Positions 1-5,062 of a stretch of 8,125 nt of DNA are shown here, piece by piece. The translations under genes and the position numbers were made by a program. This DNA comes from Desulfobacterales bacterium (GTDB lineage: Bacteria; Desulfobacterota; Desulfobacteria; Desulfobacterales; JAUWMJ01), in contig JAUWMJ010000112.1 of NCBI GenBank assembly GCA_030613225.1, positions 1-8,125 on the forward strand, given 5' to 3'. How positions within the stretch are numbered: position 1 is the stretch's first letter; each line of letters starts with the position of its first letter. The notes beneath the pieces were generated by a model. The model had not been told where the DNA came from. It made no database searches and worked only from the letters and a program-made list of their open reading frames with translations.

Positions 1-36
1 TACTAAAAAGAGTTTCTCTTCATCATGCTTCATCAT
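1..36 (-). CDS. 5' start of an unidentified gene, cut by the window edge
   Basis: On the minus strand an ATG at 36-34 opens a frame MMKHDEEKLFLV that runs off the window. A Shine-Dalgarno-like AGGATGG (plus 44-50) lies about 10 bases upstream, and a GTTAAGC box (57-63) lies just before it. That layout is expected for the first gene of the next integron cassette: recombination point, ribosome site, start codon. Only 12 codons are visible, so the product cannot be named, and the frame could be accidental. Confidence 0.35.
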   Translation of the reverse strand, partial: MMKHDEEKLFLV

Positions 37-56
37 AAAAATGCCATCCTAATTGC

Positions 57-182
57 GCTTAACTTTGCAACTCACTGCGGGGTTCGATTTAGGTGAGCTG
101 CGGCCTAAATGAATTTCGATCTTGGACGGCCTTTACGTAAAACCGCTATCTACACGCCGTCAGCTCCACTGATTTGTTCGAC
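57..182 (-). repeat. attC-like recombination site (large imperfect palindrome)
   Basis: Read on the minus strand, the site starts with GTCGAAC (182-176, R''-like; consensus RYYYAAC, one mismatch) 11 bases after the lipoprotein stop. It ends with GTTAAGC (63-57), a full match to the R' consensus GTTRRRY. Inside are inverted arms GAGCTGaCGGC (166-156) and GCCGCAGCTC (104-95), which pair over 10 bp with one unpaired base, the extrahelical-base hallmark of attC. A second, weaker pairing joins CAAATCAGTG to CAGTGAGTTG. The 126-base length is within the attC range, near that of Vibrio VCRs. The R'' box deviates from consensus, and folding was done only by eye. Confidence 0.55.
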
Positions 183-557
183 TTCTTACTCGCTTAATTT
201 CTTTTTTCTAGCTTTCGTAGTTTCTCTTTAGCTTGGTATGCATAACTCGTATCAGGAAATTTATCTATGATATATCTGAGAGCCCCTATCGCCTCGCTGT
301 ATCTCTCCAATCCCTCATAGCAAGTGGCTCTTAGATAGACTATCTCAGCTTTCAACTCAGGTGTTGGATCTACATATTTTTCTGCTTGGGAAAGTCTTTT
401 CAAAGCAAATTCATATTCCCCTTTTTCTATACCGGAATGCGCTCTTGACATTGCACCTCTTTGAGCGGAAGCACATCCTGCTAAAGCTATAACACAGATA
501 CAAATTGCAATATAGTATGATACCTTATTCATAATTTTATCTCCTCCTATAGTCGAA
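63..557 (-). mobile_element. probable integron gene cassette carrying the TPR lipoprotein
   Basis: An integrated cassette begins with the six bases (TTRRRY) that complete R' of its own attC when circular. Here the minus strand reads TTCGAC at 557-552, just before the ribosome site of the lipoprotein. TTCGAC is the exact partner of the R'' box GTCGAAC at 182-176. The cassette would therefore run from 557 to the G at 63 (about 495 bases) with one gene and one attC. The base before TTCGAC is A rather than the usual G, so the left junction is imperfect. No integrase gene is in the window. Confidence 0.45.
194..532 (-). CDS. TPR-type outer-membrane lipoprotein, 112 aa
   Basis: The N terminus is a lipoprotein signal peptide: MNK, a hydrophobic stretch (residues 5-18) and a lipobox L-A-G-C with the lipidated cysteine at position 20. 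The residue after it is Ala, which suggests sorting to the outer membrane. Residues 35-110 look like two tetratricopeptide-type helical pairs (GEYEFALKRLSQAE, then ERYSEAIGALRYIIDKFPDT), resembling the BamD/YfgC-style TPR fold that acts as a protein-binding scaffold. It is much shorter than BamD (about 240 aa), so a specific role cannot be assigned. The start is well supported: AGGAGG (plus 541-548) lies about 8 bases upstream of the ATG. It stands alone and appears to be the single gene of an integron cassette; the attC-like palindrome begins 11 bases after its stop. No promoter of its own was seen. Confidence 0.85.
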   Translation of the reverse strand: MNKVSYYIAICICVIALAGCASAQRGAMSRAHSGIEKGEYEFALKRLSQAEKYVDPTPELKAEIVYLRATCYEGLERYSEAIGALRYIIDKFPDTSYAYQAKEKLRKLEKRN

Positions 558-600
558 TATTAGATATTGATCCGCTACGAAAGAATTTCAGCTTTTGTTC

Positions 601-779
601 ATATTTCACCAGTCTCTTGGTGAAATATATTTGTCTCCTAAAGACCACAGGCTACGCTTTTTGCTTATCATTTAGTTTGTGGGAAAGCAAGTAGACTGCC
701 TTGATCTTTTTGTGGAAGTAGTTTATATATCAATCTGGTATTACAACATTCTGTAAAACTGTGATATTGGCAAGATATC
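601..779 (+). repeat. dispersed repeat, copy A (mini-ORF module plus promoter-like module)
   Basis: Two blocks recur elsewhere in the window. Block 1 (about 619-657) matches copy B at 4931-4968. On the minus strand it encodes WSLGDKYISPRDW followed by a stop. Block 2 (701-760) matches copies B and C and ends in CAACATTCTGTAAAACT. It contains TTGATC-17-TATATA (701-729), a sigma-70-like spacing shared by four copies. The tail TTGGCAAGATATC (767-779) recurs in four other spacers. A perfect 10-bp inverted repeat, ATATTTCACC/GGTGAAATAT (601-610, 619-628), sits at the left end. Nothing else is seen between 540 and 860 apart from the lipoprotein ribosome site. Confidence 0.75.
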
Positions 780-860
780 TGTAACCCAACGTCTGAGAAA
801 AAGGAATAAATTTAGGGAGGTTAGCCACTACATATTCATATTCCGGACTCCTAACTATGC

Positions 861-2612
861 CTAAATCTCGTTTATCCCAGTCACACGATAGATAACCGTA
901 TCGCCTATGCCTTTAAGATTGTCCTTCCAGTATGCACTGGTTTGCACTTTCTCCCCAAGCCCGTCTTTGACTGCCTGATCGACCAATATCTCCGCTGGTC
1001 GGGCCTTCTCTTCCAACCGAAATGCTGTATTTATGGCACTTCCTACAGCTCCGTATTTCTTGCGTCTCTCTGATCCTATGTTCCCCACGACCAATTGGCC
1101 GCAGCTGATGCCGATTCCCATTTCTAGCTGTGGAAAACCCAAACTGAGATTTTCCTCGTTAAATTCCTTCATGGACTCCTGCATTTCAAGGGCACAGGCC
1201 AAAGCCCGCCAAGCATGGTCCATAGTCAGACGCGGAGCTCCGAAAAATACAAGGATTCCATCTCCTGTAAATTCGTCGATGGTCCCCTCATGGCGCGTAA
1301 TAATATCGATCATCTTTTCCAGATACCGGTTGATTATTTTTACAATTTTATGAGGTTCCATGGATTCGGTGGTGGAAGTGAATCCCCTGAGATCAGATAC
1401 GAGAACAGTCATTTCTCTAATCTCACCGCCAAGTTTGACACCTTCAGGGGATGCGAGTATTTCTGAGGCTATTTCATCGCTAAGGTAGGCTCCGAAGGTC
1501 TCTCGACAGAAAGCCCCTTCCTGGTAGCTTTTCAAGAGCTCCGCCGTGCGTTCATCTACACGCCTTTCAAGTTCATCATTCGATTCTTTCAACGCATCTT
1601 CGGCCCGCTTGCGTTGAATGGCTAATGCGTAAAATTGAGCCAATCGACTAATCGCCTCAAGTTCCCGTTCAATGTAGTCTTCCTCCTTATTGGCCAGTGC
1701 AATTTGACCAACCAACTCGTTACCCAGCATCACCGGCACGCACAGTAGACGTTGAATAGGCATATGTCCCTTAGGGACTCCTTTTTTTGCTTTATGGGTT
1801 TCGGGTAAATTAGTGAAAAACCCTTCAAACGTATTCAAACAATGTCCGCAGAGTCCAGTGTAAAGTCCGTTTTTTCCTTGTGTGAAGGCAATCCTTTTGT
1901 TCTTGTCTGAGACATTACACTGGCCCTTAAGCATCTCGGTAAGCGTATGCCCAACATTATCACCCGTGATCGGGTCGATGGATGACACGTATCCGTGCTT
2001 ACTCCCCGTGAGTGTTTTTGCCCTGTCTAATATTGTTTTGGACATGTCCTTAATCGAAGCCCCGGGGGAGACCAACGGCTTGTAAGTGTCGGACAAGGCA
2101 GAATTTACTGCTAATTCCCATTTTAGAGATTTTTCTGCTGTCTTAGAGGCGGTAATGTCCAGCACGGACTCAATTATTTGTGAGACATTCCCATTCCTGT
2201 CAAAAATAGGGAAAGCATGGACTTCAACATTTCGAACGTTCCCGTCTTTGTCATAATGAAGATGTTCTACCGTCATTGGAAGCTTGGTCTTCTTTATTTC
2301 CTCAAGCGGGCAGGGATGTTCTGCCGAACAACATGGCCTATCGCTTTTATGTGTAAGAGCATAACAGGTCACGTCTTTTGATAACCGACCAAACTGAGCA
2401 GCATAATTTGCCAATTTGATTGTATAATCAGAAACATCAATGACATAAAAGGGATTCGGTATGGACTCCAAAATTAGATCCAGGAAAGCGACGTGCTGGT
2501 CAATTTGACCTTTTGCCCACATCAGCCTGGTTCCCGGCCTCTGCAATTCAGAAACTTGTTGCGGCAATTCTGATAGTTCCCCGACCAGTTGCTCCTTTAT
2601 TTTATCTTCCAT
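861..2612 (-). CDS. PAS-GAF sensor protein with class III nucleotide cyclase domain, 583 aa
   Basis: Domain order (numbering from the chosen start): short N-terminal helix, PAS about 42-157, GAF about 168-337, coiled coil about 334-364, class III cyclase catalytic domain about 400-547. No membrane helix is seen, so it should be a cytoplasmic sensor turning a small-molecule or redox signal into cAMP or cGMP. Both metal-binding aspartates are present (D407 in VSDLRGFT; D451 in FTGDG), as are the transition-state Asn528 and Arg532 in INTAFRLE. The base-selecting lysine of adenylate cyclases is Glu447, and the partner Thr/Asp is Gly521, so substrate choice is open. The PAS domain has a Cys cluster (C83, C94, C95, C101). 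A GTG 84 bases upstream extends the frame, but that start lacks a ribosome site. The ATG at 2612 follows AGGGGG by 6 bases and is preferred. The gene stands alone on its strand. Confidence 0.88.
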   Translation of the reverse strand: MEDKIKEQLVGELSELPQQVSELQRPGTRLMWAKGQIDQHVAFLDLILESIPNPFYVIDVSDYTIKLANYAAQFGRLSKDVTCYALTHKSDRPCCSAEHPCPLEEIKKTKLPMTVEHLHYDKDGNVRNVEVHAFPIFDRNGNVSQIIESVLDITASKTAEKSLKWELAVNSALSDTYKPLVSPGASIKDMSKTILDRAKTLTGSKHGYVSSIDPITGDNVGHTLTEMLKGQCNVSDKNKRIAFTQGKNGLYTGLCGHCLNTFEGFFTNLPETHKAKKGVPKGHMPIQRLLCVPVMLGNELVGQIALANKEEDYIERELEAISRLAQFYALAIQRKRAEDALKESNDELERRVDERTAELLKSYQEGAFCRETFGAYLSDEIASEILASPEGVKLGGEIREMTVLVSDLRGFTSTTESMEPHKIVKIINRYLEKMIDIITRHEGTIDEFTGDGILVFFGAPRLTMDHAWRALACALEMQESMKEFNEENLSLGFPQLEMGIGISCGQLVVGNIGSERRKKYGAVGSAINTAFRLEEKARPAEILVDQAVKDGLGEKVQTSAYWKDNLKGIGDTVIYRVTGINEI

Positions 2613-2710
2613 TAGCAACCCCCTATCAACCGATTTAAAAAAGATGAATCCGGCTATGTCTTTGTGCCACACTGTGGTATTATTTGTATCCAACACTGGA
2701 AGGTTTTACC

Positions 2711-2724
2711 TTGACTTAAGTCAA
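2711..2724. promoter_or_regulatory. 14-bp perfect palindrome upstream of the cyclase
   Basis: TTGACTTAAGTCAA is a perfect palindrome about 100 bases upstream of the cyclase start. It could be an operator for a dimeric regulator. No convincing -10 box accompanies its TTGACT half on the minus strand. The role is inferred only from symmetry and position. Confidence 0.3.
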
Positions 2725-2814
2725 TTTGATTCAAAAAAAAATCCTTGTGAAAATAGTTCATAAATTGTCCCCCAAACCCAGGTTGTATCTTCTATCGCGG
2801 ACAACCAGATATCA

Positions 2815-2912
2815 AACCTGTGCTATCTATGTTACACAGGCTTCTCGATGCTTTAAAACCTGTGGTATCTCCAATCCGGTAGATATCAGTTGCGAAAATT
2901 CCTGTGATATTC
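2815..2912 (+). repeat. three CCTGTG-N-TAT motifs at exact 42-base spacing
   Basis: AACCTGTGCTATCT starts at 2815, AACCTGTGGTATCT at 2857 and TTCCTGTGATATTC at 2899. The first two match at 13 of 14 bases. The intervening sequence is not conserved, so this is not an ordinary tandem repeat. Forty-two bases is four helical turns, which places the motifs on one face of the DNA, 200-300 bases upstream of the cyclase gene. Related motifs occur on the other strand at 6698-6711 and 6817-6828. The rest of 2613-2960 holds no gene that I can support. Confidence 0.5.
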
Positions 2913-2963
2913 GATTTAAATCGCAGTTTACAAGGATTTGTTTTGAAAAGCATCAAATTTTCG

Positions 2964-3002
2964 ATAAAAAAAGGCCAACCACTATATCTTTTGGTTGGCC
3001 TT
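2964..3002 (-). terminator. intrinsic terminator of the DUF1059 gene
   Basis: AAGGCCAACC (2971-2980) and GGTTGGCCTT (2993-3002) form a perfect 10-bp stem with a 12-base loop. On the minus strand the stem runs into a T-tract (plus 2966-2972 is all A). It lies 45 bases downstream of the DUF1059 stop codon and should end that transcript before the cyclase gene, so the two are separate units. The plus-strand T-tract is weak. Confidence 0.88.
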
Positions 3003-3046
3003 AATTATTTCAGAGTTGATGTAATTGTGATGCGAATGCTCTGATA

Positions 3047-3241
3047 CTAAGCAGGGGGCGTTCCTTCTTTAAATTCCTTAAGCATCTGTTCCCTAAATTC
3101 AGGGGTGTCTTCGTACCCATGAACTTTCTTTCCATGCTGAACAACTGCTTCTAATAGCTCCTCCTTTGTGTTAGCCGACAGAGCTACAGTACACTTCACA
3201 TCACTAGGATAGTCTCGACAATCAATATAGTGTCTATTCAT
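3047..3241 (-). CDS. DUF1059 family small protein, 64 aa
   Basis: A small soluble protein with the pattern of the DUF1059 family: an N-terminal C-R-D (YIDCRDYPSDVKC), a central acidic helix (TKEELLEAVVQHGKKVHG) with the H-x6-H pair typical of the family, and a C-terminal helix (TPEFREQMLKEFKEG). Family members are usually 50-70 aa, so this one is complete. Their biochemical role is not established; the conserved Cys/His residues suggest metal or redox chemistry, but that is inference. An ATG at 3247 is also in frame, but GGAGG would then be only 3 bases away. The ATG at 3241 has it 9 bases upstream and is chosen. It is a single-gene unit with its own promoter (3318-3346) and terminator (2964-3002). 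Confidence 0.85.
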   Translation of the reverse strand: MNRHYIDCRDYPSDVKCTVALSANTKEELLEAVVQHGKKVHGYEDTPEFREQMLKEFKEGTPPA

Positions 3242-3317
3242 GATCATATTCCTCCCATTGTTAAAATTGAGGTTGACTCAGGTTACTGTTAATTTTAAAG
3301 GACAGCATCCTTAAATT

Positions 3318-3346
3318 TATAATAATACTACATTGTGGTATGTCAA
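3318..3346 (-). promoter_or_regulatory. sigma-70 promoter of the DUF1059 gene
   Basis: On the minus strand TTGACA (3346-3341), a perfect -35 box, is followed after exactly 17 bases by ATTATA (3323-3318). Transcription should start near 3311 and give a leader of about 70 bases before the ATG at 3241. Confidence 0.72.
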
Positions 3347-3415
3347 ACAAAAAGTTTGGCCGTAAACTTGCTGTTTGATCCAAACCAATTTGTCAGATTG
3401 TTCTGATGATTCACC

Positions 3416-3504
3416 AAAAGGGTTTGCCCTTTGATTTTTTGTGGATTATGCGATATATGTAATCGGAACTAATTGTTGATGGATTGATGTTTTGGCAAGG
3501 TATC
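3416..3504 (+). repeat. dispersed repeat, copy D (diverged)
   Basis: This spacer shares the promoter-like part of the repeat: TTGATTTTTTGTGGA (3431-3445) against TTGATCTTTTTGTGGA in copy A, then TATATG at the same 17-base distance (3454-3459). The tail TTGGCAAGGTATCTG (3492-3506) matches copy A. The section between is poorly conserved and block 1 is absent. No gene is seen between 3350 and 3827; the stretch holds this repeat and then the promoter and leader of the next gene. Confidence 0.5.
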
Positions 3505-3661
3505 TGAAACCAGCGTTGCTTTCTCCAGACAATAAAGTTCCCATAGGTAGGAAATAGATTTCCCTGTTTTATGAAATTTAACTCACAATATCTTTTGATG
3601 ATAATTCTTATTATAGGGACAACCTATTGATATTGCTCCGTTACAACATAACTATGTGATT

Positions 3662-3677
3662 TTGCATGATTTTTGCA
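3662..3677 (+). promoter_or_regulatory. sigma-54 (RpoN) promoter of the plus-strand PEP-CTERM-like gene
   Basis: TTGCATGATTTTTGCA fits the -24/-12 consensus TGGCACG-N4-TTGC with correct spacing: the -24 box has T for G and T for C, and the -12 box is perfect. The predicted start is near 3688, giving a leader of about 140 bases. The same 15 bases occur on the minus strand upstream of the opposing gene (4591-4606), and the two promoters share the flank ATAACTAT as well. RpoN control of PEP-CTERM genes through PrsK/PrsR is known in other bacteria. Confidence 0.65.
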
Positions 3678-3705
3678 TGCATTAAGACGGAATAGAATGA
3701 TTTAA

Positions 3706-3785
3706 TAACCTAAAGACAATGCGAACCTATCGGGGGGTGGATGGGCATAATGCAAAAGTGTCTTAACCTAAAAAGCCGAGTTGCC
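3706..3785 (+). promoter_or_regulatory. possible GEMM-like riboswitch leader (degenerate)
   Basis: The leader contains GCGAACC, a hairpin CCTATC/GATGGG (3726-3731, 3740-3745), then GCAAAAGTGTCTTAACC and AAAGCCGAGTTGCC. Order and wording resemble a c-di-GMP-I aptamer (GCAAACC, hairpin, GCAAAGCC..GGTCTAA, ATAGCCGGGTTGCC). The GAAA tetraloop is missing, and the 5' strand of P1 does not pair well with TTGCC. The following terminator hairpin supports a switch of some kind. Ligand and class are not secure. Confidence 0.3.
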
Positions 3786-3809
3786 TTTTAAAGGTAGCTT
3801 GGCTTTTTT
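3775..3809 (+). terminator. intrinsic terminator inside the 5' leader (attenuator)
   Basis: GCCGAGTTGCC (3775-3785) pairs along all 11 positions (three are G-T) with GGTAGCTTGGC (3793-3803) across a 7-base loop, and six T follow. It lies between the sigma-54 promoter and the ribosome site AGGAGG at 3816-3821. A terminator ahead of the gene it serves implies attenuation or riboswitch control, and its left arm coincides with what would be the 3' strand of the aptamer stem. Confidence 0.75.
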
Positions 3810-3827
3810 ATTGAAAGGAGGGGGAAA

Positions 3828-4013
3828 ATGAAAAAGATATTAGTGTTTTTATGTGCAATGTTATTGGTTTTCGCAACAACAGGAATGACAAGAGCGGATC
3901 TGATTCTTTTTGAGGACTTTGAGGATTCCTCTGGGTTCACCCTCGTAACGATTTCGGCTTGGATCATATGCATGATTACGACCTGTGAACTGATCTCCAA
4001 TCATCCAATCTAA
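3828..4013 (+). pseudogene. 5' fragment of a PEP-CTERM-type secreted protein gene
   Basis: A strong ribosome site (AGGAGGGGG) precedes an ATG that opens a Sec signal peptide: MKKILVFLCAMLLVFATTG, with probable cleavage near TRA-D at residues 21-24. The mature start DLILFEDFEDSSGFTL is typical of PEP-CTERM exported proteins in this type of bacterium. Similarity to such proteins stops at about residue 38-39 (near 3943). The remaining 22 residues are antisense to the opposing gene, and the frame then stops. The body and the C-terminal PEP-CTERM sorting signal are missing, so this is a remnant whose promoter, leader and start remain intact. Assignment rests on the signal peptide and regulatory context; no C-terminal motif is available. 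Confidence 0.65.
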
Positions 4014-4475
4014 AACTATATTCGTGCTAAGAATATATAGGACAGAATTGTCACTGCCTCCTGCTAAAATACCTCTTTCTCTCGAAGGATCGTTTTGGTT
4101 GGTTTCATTGACACCATAGTTATATTCCTTCACACTGTTGGGGGAAAAGAAATATCCACCATTAATAGGGCATAAGATTGATCCAGCTATGTAATCAGCA
4201 AAAAAATAATCATACTGTTGTAAGCTACTATCAGTATAGTCATTCATATAAACTCGTATGTCATTGTTGAGTAATTGAAAAGCTGATGCCTCAAAATCCA
4301 CTAAAAAAGTGTAAGATATAGCATTACCCCCATCAATAGCAACTATACCTGCACCGTCCCAAGCCGCTCCGGTCGTTAATCCATTAAAAGTATAATATAA
4401 TGGTGTTGCATGCGACCATCCAATCACGACAAATGTCAATAATCCTACAACTGATAATCTCAGACACCTTTTCAT
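3861..4475 (-). pseudogene. truncated PEP-CTERM-type exported protein gene, 204-aa frame
   Basis: The frame begins with a Sec signal peptide (MKRC, hydrophobic residues 8-19, cleavage near SHA-T at 21-24). Residues 25-176 have the beta-rich, Tyr/Asn/Gly-rich make-up of an exported PEP-CTERM family, with recognisable parts YTFNG, VSYTFLVDF-like (ISYTFLVDF), YDYFFADYIAGS, GGYFF, KEYNYG, LDWMIG and GRNHAYD. From about residue 177 (near 3945) the reading frame is antisense to the plus-strand gene fragment and becomes nonsense with clustered Cys. The last beta strands, the PEP motif, the membrane helix and the basic tail are absent, so the product could not be sorted by an exosortase. GAGG lies 4 bases before the ATG. 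A sigma-54 promoter (4591-4606) and a GEMM-like leader (4483-4571) precede it. Confidence 0.7.
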
Positions 4476-4482
4476 GTCACCT

Positions 4483-4571
4483 CGCAGAAATTACTTTCCT
4501 ATCTTTTACCTCAAAGCTTTTAAACTAAGATCCGTAGTTTTCCGCCCCTGTTTCACAGCAGGTTTGGCTTT
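4483..4571 (-). promoter_or_regulatory. c-di-GMP-I (GEMM)-like riboswitch leader
   Basis: The minus strand, starting 9 bases after the predicted transcription start, reads AAAGCCAAACCTG, a hairpin whose loop contains GAAA (CTG-TGAAA-CAG), then GGGGCGGAAAACTACGG, ATCTTAG and, later, AAAAGATAGG. This follows the GEMM-I order: GCAAACC, GAAA tetraloop hairpin, GGGACGCAAAGC(C)ACGG, GTCTAA, ATAGCC. ATCTT and AAGAT can close the second stem. The 3' strand of the basal stem (usually GGTTGCC) is not recognisable, so the aptamer may be diverged or dead. Position between a sigma-54 promoter and an exported protein gene supports the call. Confidence 0.5.
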
Positions 4572-4590
4572 ATCTTGTTAGTTAAGTATA

Positions 4591-4606
4591 CGCAAAAATC
4601 ATGCAA
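4591..4606 (-). promoter_or_regulatory. sigma-54 (RpoN) promoter of the minus-strand PEP-CTERM-like gene
   Basis: The minus strand has TTGCATGATTTTTGCG, identical at 15 of 16 bases to the box at 3662-3677 on the plus strand, with -24/-12 spacing as in TGGCACG-N4-TTGC. The predicted transcription start is near 4580. Confidence 0.62.
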
Positions 4607-4920
4607 AAATAAATAGTTATAGCATAATGATTTAAATATTATACAGTTACACCATTTTCAGGGTAAGAATAGGTGTGTTAATTAACAAAAAAAATATGGA
4701 ATTTACTTCATAATTACTAAAACTTTTACCTGTTTTACATAGTTTAGGATAATTCAGAGGGATGACAATCTGGATAGGGTAGATGGATCGGTCAGATATT
4801 TTGATGAGTATTACGAGGAATTATTGGGGTTGACTCAATAGAAGATAACTTGCCGAATGCAGTGAATGCTAAAATAAAAAACTAAATGGAAAATCTGTTT
4901 ATTTCTTGTTTGCTTTTCTC
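4607..4920. other. AT-rich spacer with a short coding-like remnant
   Basis: No full gene is present. A 32-codon open stretch on the plus strand (4743-4841, stop TAG) reads in part DDNLDRVDGSVRYFDEYYEE. It has no start codon or ribosome site. Its acidic, helix-like composition suggests the 3' end of a lost gene, but a frame this short can occur by chance. The remainder, 4842-4920, is A/T-rich without visible signals. Confidence 0.25.
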
Positions 4921-5047
4921 CATTCTTTAGGTGAAATATACTTATCACCTAAAGACCACATCCCACGCAAGCCAAATTTCCAAAATCCTTTGATTATTTT
5001 GAACAAATAGTTTATATTAATCTGATATTACAACATTCTGTAAAACT
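4921..5047 (+). repeat. dispersed repeat, copy B
   Basis: This is the most complete copy. Block 1 (4925-4968) contains a perfect 10-bp inverted repeat CTTTAGGTGA/TCACCTAAAG. On the minus strand a frame of about 42 codons runs through both blocks: INYLFKIIKGFWKFG, then MWSLGDKYISPKEW and RKANKK, ending in TAA. Block 2 (4979-5047) is close to copies A and C, ending CAACATTCTGTAAAACT. The repeat stops 15 bases before the Mrr start codon. Confidence 0.75.
4990..5018 (+). promoter_or_regulatory. sigma-70-like promoter inside repeat copy B, upstream of mrr
   Basis: TTGATT (4990-4995), 17 bases, TATATT (5013-5018): 4 of 6 and 5 of 6 matches to consensus at optimal spacing. Transcription would start near 5025, about 38 bases before the Mrr ATG. 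Copies A (701-729), D (3431-3459) and C (6579-6607) keep the same boxes and spacing. Because they are related by descent, their agreement is not independent proof of promoter function. Confidence 0.5.
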
Positions 5048-5062
5048 AAGGTAGGATGAATT

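Noticed and set aside
2613..2696. N-terminal extension of the cyclase from a GTG at 2696
   Set aside because: There is no ribosome site before the GTG, and the added 28 residues show no domain. The ATG at 2612 has AGGGGG at ideal spacing.
2726..3004. 92-codon plus-strand open frame upstream of the cyclase
   Set aside because: It covers the phased CCTGTG motifs and the terminator hairpin, has no ribosome site, and encodes an implausible Cys/Arg-rich product.
3828..4013. A genuine 61-aa secreted peptide
   Set aside because: The signal peptide and start are real, but the last 22 residues are antisense to the opposing gene, and the mature start matches longer PEP-CTERM-type proteins. Truncation is the better reading.
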